Source: Bacteroidota bacterium (GTDB lineage: Bacteria; Bacteroidota; Bacteroidia; Chitinophagales; UBA10324). Taken from it: a stretch of 33,710 bases of DNA. The notes under the pieces were generated by a model, which was given only the letters and a program-made list of their open reading frames with translations, was not told where the DNA came from and ran no database searches. The position numbers were made by a program, and so were the translations under genes. Each line of letters starts with the position of its first letter. Positions within the stretch are counted from its first letter, which is position 1. Location of the stretch: positions 1-33,710 of the forward strand of contig BJGQ01000038.1 in NCBI GenBank assembly GCA_014190575.1, written 5' to 3'. Positions 22,069-30,328 of this stretch are shown piece by piece.

Positions 22069-24276
22069 ATGAGACTCAGACTTTTACAATTATCAAAAAT
22101 TAAACTGTCGTTAAAGCAACGATTATTATATAGTGCCATAGCATCGGCAATGCTTATTGGTGGAACTATTGGATTCATAATTTATTTCAATTCCATTCCA
22201 CAACAATCAAAAGGTGCAATTGGTATGCATGGTGCTAAAACCGTTTCGGCCATGAATACAATTGTTAATGAATACACTTCGTTAACAGCAAATGCTGCAT
22301 CTGGGGCAACTTCATTAACTGTTGCAAATTCTTCCTTAAATGCAAACAGCCGTTTTCCGGCCAACTTACAAGCTGGCGAATTAATTATGATAATTCAAAT
22401 GCATGGAGCAAATATTTCAAATGCGAGCAATTCAAACTTCGGAAGTGTTTCTTCATATAATAATGCAGGTAATTATGAGTTTAAAGAAGTATCAACAGTG
22501 CCTAATGCAAATTCCATTACACTTACTTCAGCGCTTATAAATAATTATACCTGGAACGATGAAGTACAGGTAGTGCGTGTTCCAAGATATTCTTCATTGT
22601 TGGTTCAAACAAATGCTTCTATAACTGCCTCTGCATGGAATGGAACAATTGGTGGAATTGTAAGCATTGAAGTAAACGGAGCAACCGTAATTAAAGGAAC
22701 AATTGATGTTAGCGGTCTGGGATTCAGAGGTGGAGCAACTGATAACAGTGCTGCATTACCCGGTACAAATATTTGGTCATCAAATAATGCATCAAGTGGA
22801 GCAGAAAAAGGTGAAGGCATTGCCGGATATCAGGGAGATTATAATGGAGTAGGGGGTAAATACGGAAGAGGCGCACCTGCCAACGGTGGCGGCGGAGGAA
22901 ATGCCCATAACGCTGGAGGAGGAGGGGGATCAAACGCAAACCCTGGAGGAACATGGACAGGAAAAGGCAAACCTTATAACAGTACTGCTAATTTTATAAG
23001 TGCCTGGAATTTAGAAGCAGCAAATTTTGCTTCAACCAGTTCACCCGGAGGTGGTAGAGGAGGTTATTCTTATGCCGATGCAAATAAAAATCCTACGACA
23101 GTTGCTCCTGGCAATTCACAATGGGCCGGTGATAACCGAACCGACAGGGGTGGATACGGTGGCCGACCGCTCGATTACTCAACCGGAAGATTATTTTTTG
23201 GAGGAGGAGGAGGAGCGGGTGATGGAAACGGAAATGCAGCAGGTGGAGGTGGTAATGGAGGTGGGCTTGTGTTTTTAATTAGTGCAGGAACTGTTTCAAA
23301 TACCGGAAGCATAAAGGCAAATGGAAATAATGGAAGCAATACAATTAACTCAGGAGCAATTACTGGAGAGGATGCTCCCGGTGGTGGTGGTGGTGGTGGA
23401 ACAATAATAGTTTATGCAAAAGCAACAATTAGCGGAGTTAGTTTTTTTGCAAATGGTGGCAATGGAGGTAATCAAAACATTAATACCTCTTCGTGGCCAA
23501 CGGAAGCAGAAGGTCCTGGTGGTGGTGGTGGTGGTGGTTATGTTGCTCTTTCTAATAATTCAGGATTATCAGTAAGTATTTCAGGTGGTATAAATGGAAC
23601 AACCAACTCTGCAGTAATGACCTTGTTTCCAGCAAATGGCGCAACACGAGGCGGATCAGGCCAATCAGTAGTTCCGGCTCCTACTCCCGCTTATCCATCA
23701 GCCAGTGTATTGCCAATTACGCTCGCTTTGTTTACTGCTACATTAAATAATACAGGTTCAGAAGTTGCAGTTTACTGGGTTACAGAAGCTGAATTAAACA
23801 ACGATCATTTTACTATTCAACGGAGTGCAAATGGAGTTGATTACGAAGAGCTGTCGGAAATTCCAGGAGCAGGAACTTCAAACAATCAACTTACTTATAC
23901 CTATATCGACTTACATCCATTAGCTGGAGTTTCATATTACAGACTAAAGCAAACTGATATTGGTGGTGAATATCACTACGGTGCTATTCAATCAGTCAAC
24001 AATGAATTTGTGCAACCAAATAATACCATTAATATATATCCAATTCCCGCTGCAAATCTTGTTTATGTTGATTTGAATATTTCTTCTTTATCATCATCTC
24101 AGATAATTATCGTTGACATTACCGGAAAAGTTGTGAAAAGTATTAATGCTGTTTTGAACTTAGGAAAAAATAAAATCAAACTCGATATCAGCGATTTACC
24201 AAACGGAATTTATTTTGTGAATTTGCAAGACGAAGCAGGAAATAAAATTTCACAAAAAATGATTAAGACCCAATAA
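22069..24276 (+). CDS. Glycine-rich T9SS-dependent surface protein
   Basis: A 735-aa protein without a recognised enzymatic domain. It starts with a basic n-region (MRLRLLQLSKIKLSLKQRLL) and a hydrophobic segment at about 21-40. Residues 60-255 are beta-strand-like with MIIQMHGANIS and NYTWNDEVQVVRVPRYSS. Residues about 260-525 are interrupted by poly-glycine runs of five to seven Gly flanked by Asn and Ala. From residue 548 (LPITLALFTA) comes the module with ELNNDHFTIQRSANG and YYRLKQTDIGG, then a T9SS type A domain from INIYPIPAANLVYV to KMIKTQ. N- and C-terminal parts resemble the frameshifted gene at 13837-17036. It is likely a secreted structural or adhesion protein; its own terminator follows. 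Confidence 0.82.
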   Translation: MRLRLLQLSKIKLSLKQRLLYSAIASAMLIGGTIGFIIYFNSIPQQSKGAIGMHGAKTVSAMNTIVNEYTSLTANAASGATSLTVANSSLNANSRFPANLQAGELIMIIQMHGANISNASNSNFGSVSSYNNAGNYEFKEVSTVPNANSITLTSALINNYTWNDEVQVVRVPRYSSLLVQTNASITASAWNGTIGGIVSIEVNGATVIKGTIDVSGLGFRGGATDNSAALPGTNIWSSNNASSGAEKGEGIAGYQGDYNGVGGKYGRGAPANGGGGGNAHNAGGGGGSNANPGGTWTGKGKPYNSTANFISAWNLEAANFASTSSPGGGRGGYSYADANKNPTTVAPGNSQWAGDNRTDRGGYGGRPLDYSTGRLFFGGGGGAGDGNGNAAGGGGNGGGLVFLISAGTVSNTGSIKANGNNGSNTINSGAITGEDAPGGGGGGGTIIVYAKATISGVSFFANGGNGGNQNINTSSWPTEAEGPGGGGGGGYVALSNNSGLSVSISGGINGTTNSAVMTLFPANGATRGGSGQSVVPAPTPAYPSASVLPITLALFTATLNNTGSEVAVYWVTEAELNNDHFTIQRSANGVDYEELSEIPGAGTSNNQLTYTYIDLHPLAGVSYYRLKQTDIGGEYHYGAIQSVNNEFVQPNNTINIYPIPAANLVYVDLNISSLSSSQIIIVDITGKVVKSINAVLNLGKNKIKLDISDLPNGIYFVNLQDEAGNKISQKMIKTQ
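23379..23538 (+). repeat. GGT trinucleotide tracts in the glycine-rich gene
   Basis: Two short microsatellites lie about 135 bases apart: five GGT units near 23380-23396 and seven near 23518-23538, each coding poly-Gly. Slippage would add or remove glycines in frame and would not switch the gene off. Confidence 0.7.
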
Positions 24277-24303
24277 AATTATTTTTAACCTGAAATAATC
24301 ATG

Positions 24304-24340
24304 AGCTCCTGAAATAATTTTTTAGGAGCTTTTTATTTAT
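24304..24340 (+). terminator. Intrinsic terminator after the glycine-rich gene
   Basis: AGCTCCT (24304-24310) pairs with AGGAGCT (24324-24330), seven perfect pairs with a 13-base loop, followed by TTTTATTTAT. It lies 28 bases after the stop codon at 24276. Confidence 0.82.
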
Positions 24341-24401
24341 TTAAAAAGTTGATAAAAATTCAAACTGAAACACTTCCTTCTTTTGCTTTCTTTGCAGCCC
24401 T

Positions 24402-25682
24402 ATGAATTTCGACAGAACAATTGAACCGCAATTAAAAGCAATAGAGAAAATTGAGTTGCTACCAGTAAATAAAATTTCGTTTATCAACGGATTAACCGCG
24501 CACATTATTAATGCCGGCGAGCAGGATGTTATAAAATTAGAACTGGTTTTTAAAGCCGGCCGCATGCACGAAAATGCTAAAGGTGTTGCCGGTGCAGTAA
24601 GTCAGTTGCTGCGCGATGGCACGAGCAAGCGCATCTCAAAAGAAATTTCAGAAACATTTGATTTTTATGGCGCATCAATCAGCACGCAGGCTTTTATCGA
24701 TACTTCTTCGGTTACTCTTTACACGCTCAACAAACATTTATCAAAGTTGCTTCCGTTATTGAAAGAAGTTTTAACCGATGCCATTTTTCCGCAACGCGAA
24801 CTCGATACTTACATTCAGAACAACAAACAAAAACTGTTAGTGAATTTAGAGAAGGTGGAATTTCTATCGCAACGGAAATTCACTTCGGCATTGTTCGGCG
24901 AAAATCATCCGATTGGTTACACCACTTCTGAATATGATTTGGATAATCTGAATACCGATTTGTTAAAACAATTTTATTCCTCCCGGTTTCAACCACAATA
25001 TTGCACAGCTATTATATCGGGAAGAGTGACTGATGAAACCATAAAACTGATTGAAGAATATTTTGGAAAAGATTTAATTGCTGATAAAAAGATTGAAACG
25101 CTTTCGACAGAAATTTCTCCATTAGCCGGAAATGAATTTTATGAATTTAAAACCGATGCCGTGCAATCAGCAATAAGAATTGGAAAAAGATTTATCAATC
25201 GCCGCCATGCTGATTATCATAAAGTAAAAGTGATGAATATGATTTTTGGCGGATACTTTGGCTCACGATTGATGTCTAACCTTCGCGAAGACAAAGGATA
25301 TTGTTATGGAGTTTATTCGTCAGTTGCTTCATTTTTAAACGATGCCTATCTGTGCATTGCAGCAGAAGTAAACGCTGATTCAACTGCCGATGCAGTGACA
25401 CAAATAAAAAATGAATTGAATTTACTGTGTACCGATAAAGTTTCTGACGAAGAATTAAAACTGGTTAAAAACTACATTATGGGAACCATACTTTCTGACA
25501 CCGACGGCCCGTTTAATGTTTCAGAAATTGTAAAGCATTTAGTAGTGTATGATTTGGAACTGAATGAATTTCAAAAAGGAATTACAGAAATGATGAGCAC
25601 CACATCAGACGATATTTTGCAACTCGCCAATAAATATTTTGTTCCTTCCACAATGAATGATGTGATAGTTGGGAAGAAATAA
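24402..25682 (+). CDS. M16-family peptidase-like protein, non-catalytic subunit
   Basis: A 426-aa M16 homolog in which the zinc motif is lost: aligned to the partner's HLFEH, residues 64-68 read GAVSQ. It keeps the feature usual for non-catalytic M16B partners, the GGYFGSRLMSNLREDKGYCYGVYSS segment near 280-305, whose Arg and Tyr position the peptide in the paired enzyme. It probably forms a heterodimer with the catalytic subunit at 18767-20002. It has no signal peptide. A TTTCTTTG box (seven of eight to consensus, 24387-24394) ends seven bases before ATG 24402, so it may have its own promoter after the terminator at 24304-24340. Confidence 0.9.
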   Translation: MNFDRTIEPQLKAIEKIELLPVNKISFINGLTAHIINAGEQDVIKLELVFKAGRMHENAKGVAGAVSQLLRDGTSKRISKEISETFDFYGASISTQAFIDTSSVTLYTLNKHLSKLLPLLKEVLTDAIFPQRELDTYIQNNKQKLLVNLEKVEFLSQRKFTSALFGENHPIGYTTSEYDLDNLNTDLLKQFYSSRFQPQYCTAIISGRVTDETIKLIEEYFGKDLIADKKIETLSTEISPLAGNEFYEFKTDAVQSAIRIGKRFINRRHADYHKVKVMNMIFGGYFGSRLMSNLREDKGYCYGVYSSVASFLNDAYLCIAAEVNADSTADAVTQIKNELNLLCTDKVSDEELKLVKNYIMGTILSDTDGPFNVSEIVKHLVVYDLELNEFQKGITEMMSTTSDDILQLANKYFVPSTMNDVIVGKK

Positions 25683-25823
25683 AAAACAATTTTAAGACCC
25701 TGTACTTAAATTGCTTCCATTCTAAATTGTTTATGAAAATAGTTTGGACAAAGCCGTAAGATTTTACAAGAAAACAGAAACAACTTCGTTACCGTATATC
25801 CTATCTTTACCAAACAACGATAA

Positions 25824-27581
25824 ATGAAGGTGATAAAAAATTTTTTCGTCGCACTGCTTTTCGCAAGTTGTTTTTCAGGTTTTGCAAAAGCACAAACTTT
25901 GCAGGCACCGGATTTACAGTGTGCGAATGCTTTAGCAAACGGAGATATCGTTTTAACATGGTCAACTCCACCATTAGATCCATGCGGTGCATTTACCGGA
26001 TATGTTATATGGGGCAGTCAAAACATTAATGGTCCTTATTCAATAATTACTACAATTATTTCTCAGGTTCAAACCACCTATACAATAACAAACCCGATTG
26101 CTGGAACTTGGTATTATTACATGGAAAGTTCTTATGCGTGCGCAGGTTATACTGCTCTTTCCAGCGATACTCTTGATACCGATAAACCACTGCCCCCGGT
26201 AATTGATTTTGTAACAGTTCAATCACCTGCAGAAGTGTTGATTCAATTTCAACCAAGCACTTCTCCTGAAGCATATTCATATATTATTTATGAAGTAATT
26301 GGAGGCTCCAATTTTCCAATTGATACAATTTACAATGGTAGTGCCACTCAATACATTGATACTGCCAGTACTGGAAGCGGAACACATACTTACTTGATTG
26401 CAACAATGGATAGTTGTGGCAACACTGGATTAATTAGCACCATTCCGCATAATACAATTTATGCCTATGCTGTAACTTCCAATTGTAATATTTCTGCAAA
26501 ACTCGTTTGGAATAAATATAAAAATTGGGTTGGTGGTGTAAATCATTACGATGTATTTGTTTCCATTAACAATCAGCCTTCAATTTTATTGGCAACTGTA
26601 ACTGATACTTCGACAAATTTTACCTACACAGCTGACAGTTTGTGCTTTACTATAGTAGCACATTCGGCCAATGGATTATTTATTTCTTCTTCAAATATTT
26701 ATTGTTTACCGCCGAATCCAAGCAGTCCCGTTCAGGATTTTTATATCCGAAATGTAACTGTGGCCGGTAATGGAATTATAGATGTGTACTACAGCATGAA
26801 TAAAAATTCTGATATACGCACTTTAAAAATAGAGCGCGGAACCGATGGAGTTACTTTCAATGCAATTGCAGTAATCGATATTCCAACAGATTTAACTATC
26901 GTAAATGTTTATTCTGATAGCACTCCACTGACAAATGAGTTGAGTTATTATTATCGTTTTGAAGCACTCGACAGTTGTGGAGTAAAATCAAATTCAACCA
27001 TTGGGAAAAGTATCTGGCTCGATGGTGGTGCATACAGCAATTTAGTTAACCATCTTAACTGGGAAAACTTTGAGTTGGATTTTGGGGAGGTAACTTCTTA
27101 TGTTGTCTTCAGAAAAATTATTGCAAATTTTGATTCTGTAATTACGATCTCCTCTTCAATAACAGATTATGAAGAATCAGTTGCTCAATATGTAGATCAA
27201 AATGGAACCATCTGTTATGTAATTGTTGCTACTGATACTTTAAATTTCCCCAATGGAATTATCGATACTGTGCAAAGCAGATCGAATGAAATATGTATTG
27301 ATCAGATAGTAAAAATATTAGTACCCAATGCATTTGCACCCAATGGAAAGAACAATACTTTTAAACCGGTGTTACGATTTGTCGATAACAAATCATACTT
27401 GTTTCAAGTGTATAACCGTTGGGGTGGACTATTATTTTCAACGAAGGATGCAACTGTAGGTTGGGATGGTTTTTATCAGGGGCAAATAGCTGAGCAAGGT
27501 GTTTATGCTTACTTAGTTCAAGTAGTGGACAATCAGGGCCACACAGCAGAACAAAAAGGAACTGTGATGTTGTTGCGTTGA
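25824..27581 (+). CDS. Secreted protein with gliding-motility-type (CHU_C) C-terminal domain
   Basis: A 585-aa exoprotein: signal peptide 1-24 (cut after FAKAQ), then several Fn3-like segments (DIVLTWSTPPLDPCGAFTGY near 44-63 and SPEAYSYIIYEV near 153-164 are typical strands), with no catalytic motif seen. From about residue 498 (ILVPNAFAPNGKNNTF) to the end it has the CHU_C/T9SS type B sorting domain, including YNRWGGLLFST, GWDGFYQGQ and GVYAYLVQV. Type B cargo often needs a PorP/SprF-like partner; none is in the window. The function is probably adhesion or matrix-related, but only the sorting domain is certain. A weak box TATCTTTA at 25802-25809 precedes the ATG. It is convergent with the propeller gene, one base between stops. 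Confidence 0.85.
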   Translation: MKVIKNFFVALLFASCFSGFAKAQTLQAPDLQCANALANGDIVLTWSTPPLDPCGAFTGYVIWGSQNINGPYSIITTIISQVQTTYTITNPIAGTWYYYMESSYACAGYTALSSDTLDTDKPLPPVIDFVTVQSPAEVLIQFQPSTSPEAYSYIIYEVIGGSNFPIDTIYNGSATQYIDTASTGSGTHTYLIATMDSCGNTGLISTIPHNTIYAYAVTSNCNISAKLVWNKYKNWVGGVNHYDVFVSINNQPSILLATVTDTSTNFTYTADSLCFTIVAHSANGLFISSSNIYCLPPNPSSPVQDFYIRNVTVAGNGIIDVYYSMNKNSDIRTLKIERGTDGVTFNAIAVIDIPTDLTIVNVYSDSTPLTNELSYYYRFEALDSCGVKSNSTIGKSIWLDGGAYSNLVNHLNWENFELDFGEVTSYVVFRKIIANFDSVITISSSITDYEESVAQYVDQNGTICYVIVATDTLNFPNGIIDTVQSRSNEICIDQIVKILVPNAFAPNGKNNTFKPVLRFVDNKSYLFQVYNRWGGLLFSTKDATVGWDGFYQGQIAEQGVYAYLVQVVDNQGHTAEQKGTVMLLR

Positions 27582-27582
27582 T

Positions 27583-30156
27583 TTAATGCATCACCACAAT
27601 TTTTTTCATCACCTGTTTTTCATTTCTTTTTATGGCGATGTAGTAAACTCCACTTGTATATTCACTCACATCAATTTTAGTTGAAGAGTTTTTTACAGAA
27701 AAAGTTTGTAGAATTTTTCCTTCTGAATTTAAAAGTGAAACAGTTGAATTCGCATCGGCGTTTTTAACAATCACATTTACAAATTCATTCGCAGGATTCG
27801 GAAACACAATATAAATATCACTTGCAATTTCATTGACAAAAGTTGTGTCAACAGTTGTGTCATTCGGAGCCACATATAACATTGAATCAACATCATAACT
27901 AAGCAATGAACGCGCGTAAGTGCCCGCTAATAATTTATGGTTCACACTGTCGTAATCAATATCGAGCACGGTGTAAACAGGCATGTTATTTCCCAGTCGC
28001 TCCCAGTGATTTCCTGAATTCATGGAGGCATAAACTCCGCCATCAGTTGAAACAAATAAAACACTATCCTCGTGATGCGGAAGAATGTAAATATCATTCA
28101 CCGCAATCTGCGGAAGGTCGCCTGAAATATCTGTCCATGTTGTTCCGTTATTATCCGAGCGATGTACATGCGCTATGAAATCATTTTCTTTATAACCGGA
28201 GTGTGTAACATAAACTCTTGCTGCAACAGTTGGCGATGCCTGCACACTTGTAACATAACGATCCGGTAAATTTCCAGTTACATTATTCCATCCCGCTCCT
28301 TGATTTAGTGAGCGCCATACATTTCCATCAGTAGTTCCTGCGTATAAATAATTTCCATTCACCCACGATTCGGCCATTGCCGATATATCATGAAATTGTT
28401 CGCCAAAAATATTTCCATCAGTTAAATCATTACTCATTGGAAAAGCACCACCACCAACATTGTACTGATAAACTTTATCGGTTGCGATGTATAAAATATT
28501 CGGATCGTGCACACTTATCAGATAGGGCATATCCCAGTTACGGCGATCATTCGGATCTAAATCATTGCTCACATCGTACCAGTTAAATCCTCCATCAATG
28601 GTTTCTACTATTCCACCATTTTGTGTTTCGTAATAAAAAATATTCGGATCAACAGGATTGTAGCGCGATTGAAATCCATCGCCACCATACAAACGAACCC
28701 AGTTATTTATTGTTGAAGCATTTCCTTCTGTTGTTCCATTGTCCTGCACACCACCCGAGTAAAATCCATTCCACGGATCAACAGTAATTCTGTAAAACTG
28801 ATTACAAGGAATAAGCTCTGCATCATTCCATGTAGAACTCGTAAAATCTTTTGAAAAAATTCCACCATCAGTACATGCAAAAACTTGTGAATTGCTGAAT
28901 ACAACATCGTGATGATCGCCGTGTACATCGTAAGTCCACCAATCGGGTGCACCTAATGCCCAATCAACTCCGCCATTGGTTGATTTCCATAAATCAACTC
29001 CGCACAACCAGAGTTCATTGTTGTTTGTTGGGTTCACAAAAATTCCACCACTGTACCAACCCTGTCCGTTGAATGGATTGTTCAAACCATTTGCGGCAAG
29101 TGTTGTCCAGTTGCTTCCGCCATCTGTTGTTTTATAAATGTTCAACAACTCGGCAGTGGTATCTGCATATGTACAGAAAATAATTTGCGGATTTGTAGCA
29201 CTCATGCTCATACTAATTCTGCATTGGTCGCCGGTTGGTAACCCATTGGTTAAAATATTCCAGTTCGCGCCACCATCAGTTGTTTTATAAATGTGTGCAT
29301 CTATTCCATGCCATATACTTTCATGATTGTTGCGAATACGATTCCATGTGGCTGCATACAATGTGTTCGGATTATTGTAATCCATTTCCAAATCAATTAC
29401 TCCGGTTGAATCATTTACAAACAATACTTGATTCCAGTTTGCTCCACCATCTGTTGTTTTATACAAGCCGCGAAAATTATTCCGTTCAAATGGCAAACCC
29501 ATTGTACCTACATAAATTTCCTGCGTGTTGGTTGGATTAATTTTTATTTCAGAAATAATTCGTTGCGCAGTCAATCCAAGATGAGTCCATGTAGTTCCAC
29601 CGTTTGTTGATTTATAAATTCCATCGCCGATGAAAGGATAACCACTGATGTTCACATCACCTGTTCCCACATAAATAATATTCGGGTCAACCGGATCAAG
29701 CGTTATGCAGCCGATTGATAAATAGGGTTGCGCATCAAAAACCGGAAACCATGTTGTGCCGCCATTGGTGGTTTTAAAAATTCCACCTGTTGAACATCCT
29801 GCATACATAATATTATTGTTCGCAGCATTTATTGCCATGCAATTAAAACGACCACCAATGTTATTTGGTCCTTCCAACACCCAAGGCAAATTAAATCCGG
29901 TTAAGGCTCTGCTTCCTTTTGAATCTTTTAATGCTTGTTGAATGGCTTTATCATAAGCCACCATATCAATGGAGTTATCGGGATAACTTCTTTGTAAAAA
30001 GAATTTTTCACTCACATCATTTTCTTCTTTTTCATTTTCAGAAAATTTTTCTGAACGAATCTTTTTGGCGTGGAAATTTTTCTCAGAATAAAAAAACGAA
30101 ACTGAAATGCTCACAAGCACAACCATTAGTTTTAAAAAGTAGGTATTGATTTTCAT
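27583..30156 (-). CDS. Secreted Asp-box (BNR/sortilin-like) beta-propeller protein with T9SS sorting domain
   Basis: An 857-aa protein. A hydrophobic N-terminal segment (about 7-23) serves as signal or anchor and is followed by a charged Lys/Glu-rich stretch. From about residue 85 to 760 there are at least ten Asp-box-like motifs of the form (Y/F)KTTDGGxxW, for example IFKTTNGGTTW, IYKSTNGGTTW, LYKTTDGGANW, VWRSLNQGAGW and VHRSDNNGTTW, each near the end of a propeller blade. The number suggests two propellers in tandem, as in Vps10/sortilin-like and xyloglucanase-like proteins. The end, from VFPNPANEFVNVIV to KKIVVMH, is a T9SS type A domain. No glycosidase catalytic residues can be assigned. 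Start ATG 30156. Confidence 0.87.
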   Translation of the reverse strand: MKINTYFLKLMVVLVSISVSFFYSEKNFHAKKIRSEKFSENEKEENDVSEKFFLQRSYPDNSIDMVAYDKAIQQALKDSKGSRALTGFNLPWVLEGPNNIGGRFNCMAINAANNNIMYAGCSTGGIFKTTNGGTTWFPVFDAQPYLSIGCITLDPVDPNIIYVGTGDVNISGYPFIGDGIYKSTNGGTTWTHLGLTAQRIISEIKINPTNTQEIYVGTMGLPFERNNFRGLYKTTDGGANWNQVLFVNDSTGVIDLEMDYNNPNTLYAATWNRIRNNHESIWHGIDAHIYKTTDGGANWNILTNGLPTGDQCRISMSMSATNPQIIFCTYADTTAELLNIYKTTDGGSNWTTLAANGLNNPFNGQGWYSGGIFVNPTNNNELWLCGVDLWKSTNGGVDWALGAPDWWTYDVHGDHHDVVFSNSQVFACTDGGIFSKDFTSSTWNDAELIPCNQFYRITVDPWNGFYSGGVQDNGTTEGNASTINNWVRLYGGDGFQSRYNPVDPNIFYYETQNGGIVETIDGGFNWYDVSNDLDPNDRRNWDMPYLISVHDPNILYIATDKVYQYNVGGGAFPMSNDLTDGNIFGEQFHDISAMAESWVNGNYLYAGTTDGNVWRSLNQGAGWNNVTGNLPDRYVTSVQASPTVAARVYVTHSGYKENDFIAHVHRSDNNGTTWTDISGDLPQIAVNDIYILPHHEDSVLFVSTDGGVYASMNSGNHWERLGNNMPVYTVLDIDYDSVNHKLLAGTYARSLLSYDVDSMLYVAPNDTTVDTTFVNEIASDIYIVFPNPANEFVNVIVKNADANSTVSLLNSEGKILQTFSVKNSSTKIDVSEYTSGVYYIAIKRNEKQVMKKIVVMH

Positions 30157-30298
30157 TTTATAAAAATTGGAAAGTGAAAGTAAGTCTCAGATTCATAAAA
30201 TGTTCATATCGCTTTGTCATATTCTTATCATTCGCATTACCATTTCAAAATTGATAAGTATAAAAATCACATAGTTCTATGCTTCACTATTTATAAAT
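30157..30298. other. Divergent intergenic region between the propeller gene and guaB
   Basis: A/T-rich spacer with no hairpin terminator or repeat. A CAAAATTG at 30246-30253 (seven of eight to a minus-strand -7 box) could serve the propeller gene, but no -33 element supports it. The plus-strand guaB box lies at its right edge. Confidence 0.4.
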
Positions 30299-30306
30299 TA
30301 CATTTG
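30299..30306 (+). promoter_or_regulatory. -7 promoter box (TACATTTG) of guaB
   Basis: A perfect TAnnTTTG, identical to the rplM and deiminase boxes, ending 22 bases before the guaB ATG. TTC at 30275-30277 is a possible -33 element at 21-base spacing. It likely drives guaB and the closely spaced pheS and dehydrogenase genes. Confidence 0.6.
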
Positions 30307-30328
30307 CGCGCAATCTAAAATTTTTTCT

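Noticed and set aside
22605-23278. Open frames on both strands inside the glycine-rich gene
   Set aside because: They are shadows caused by biased GGN/AAT codon use; none has a signal, domain or promoter.
23710-23724. LPITL motif as a sortase signal
   Set aside because: Sortase signals need LPxTG plus a C-terminal membrane helix and basic tail. Here LPITL lies far from the C-terminus and is a common lead-in to a T9SS-associated module.
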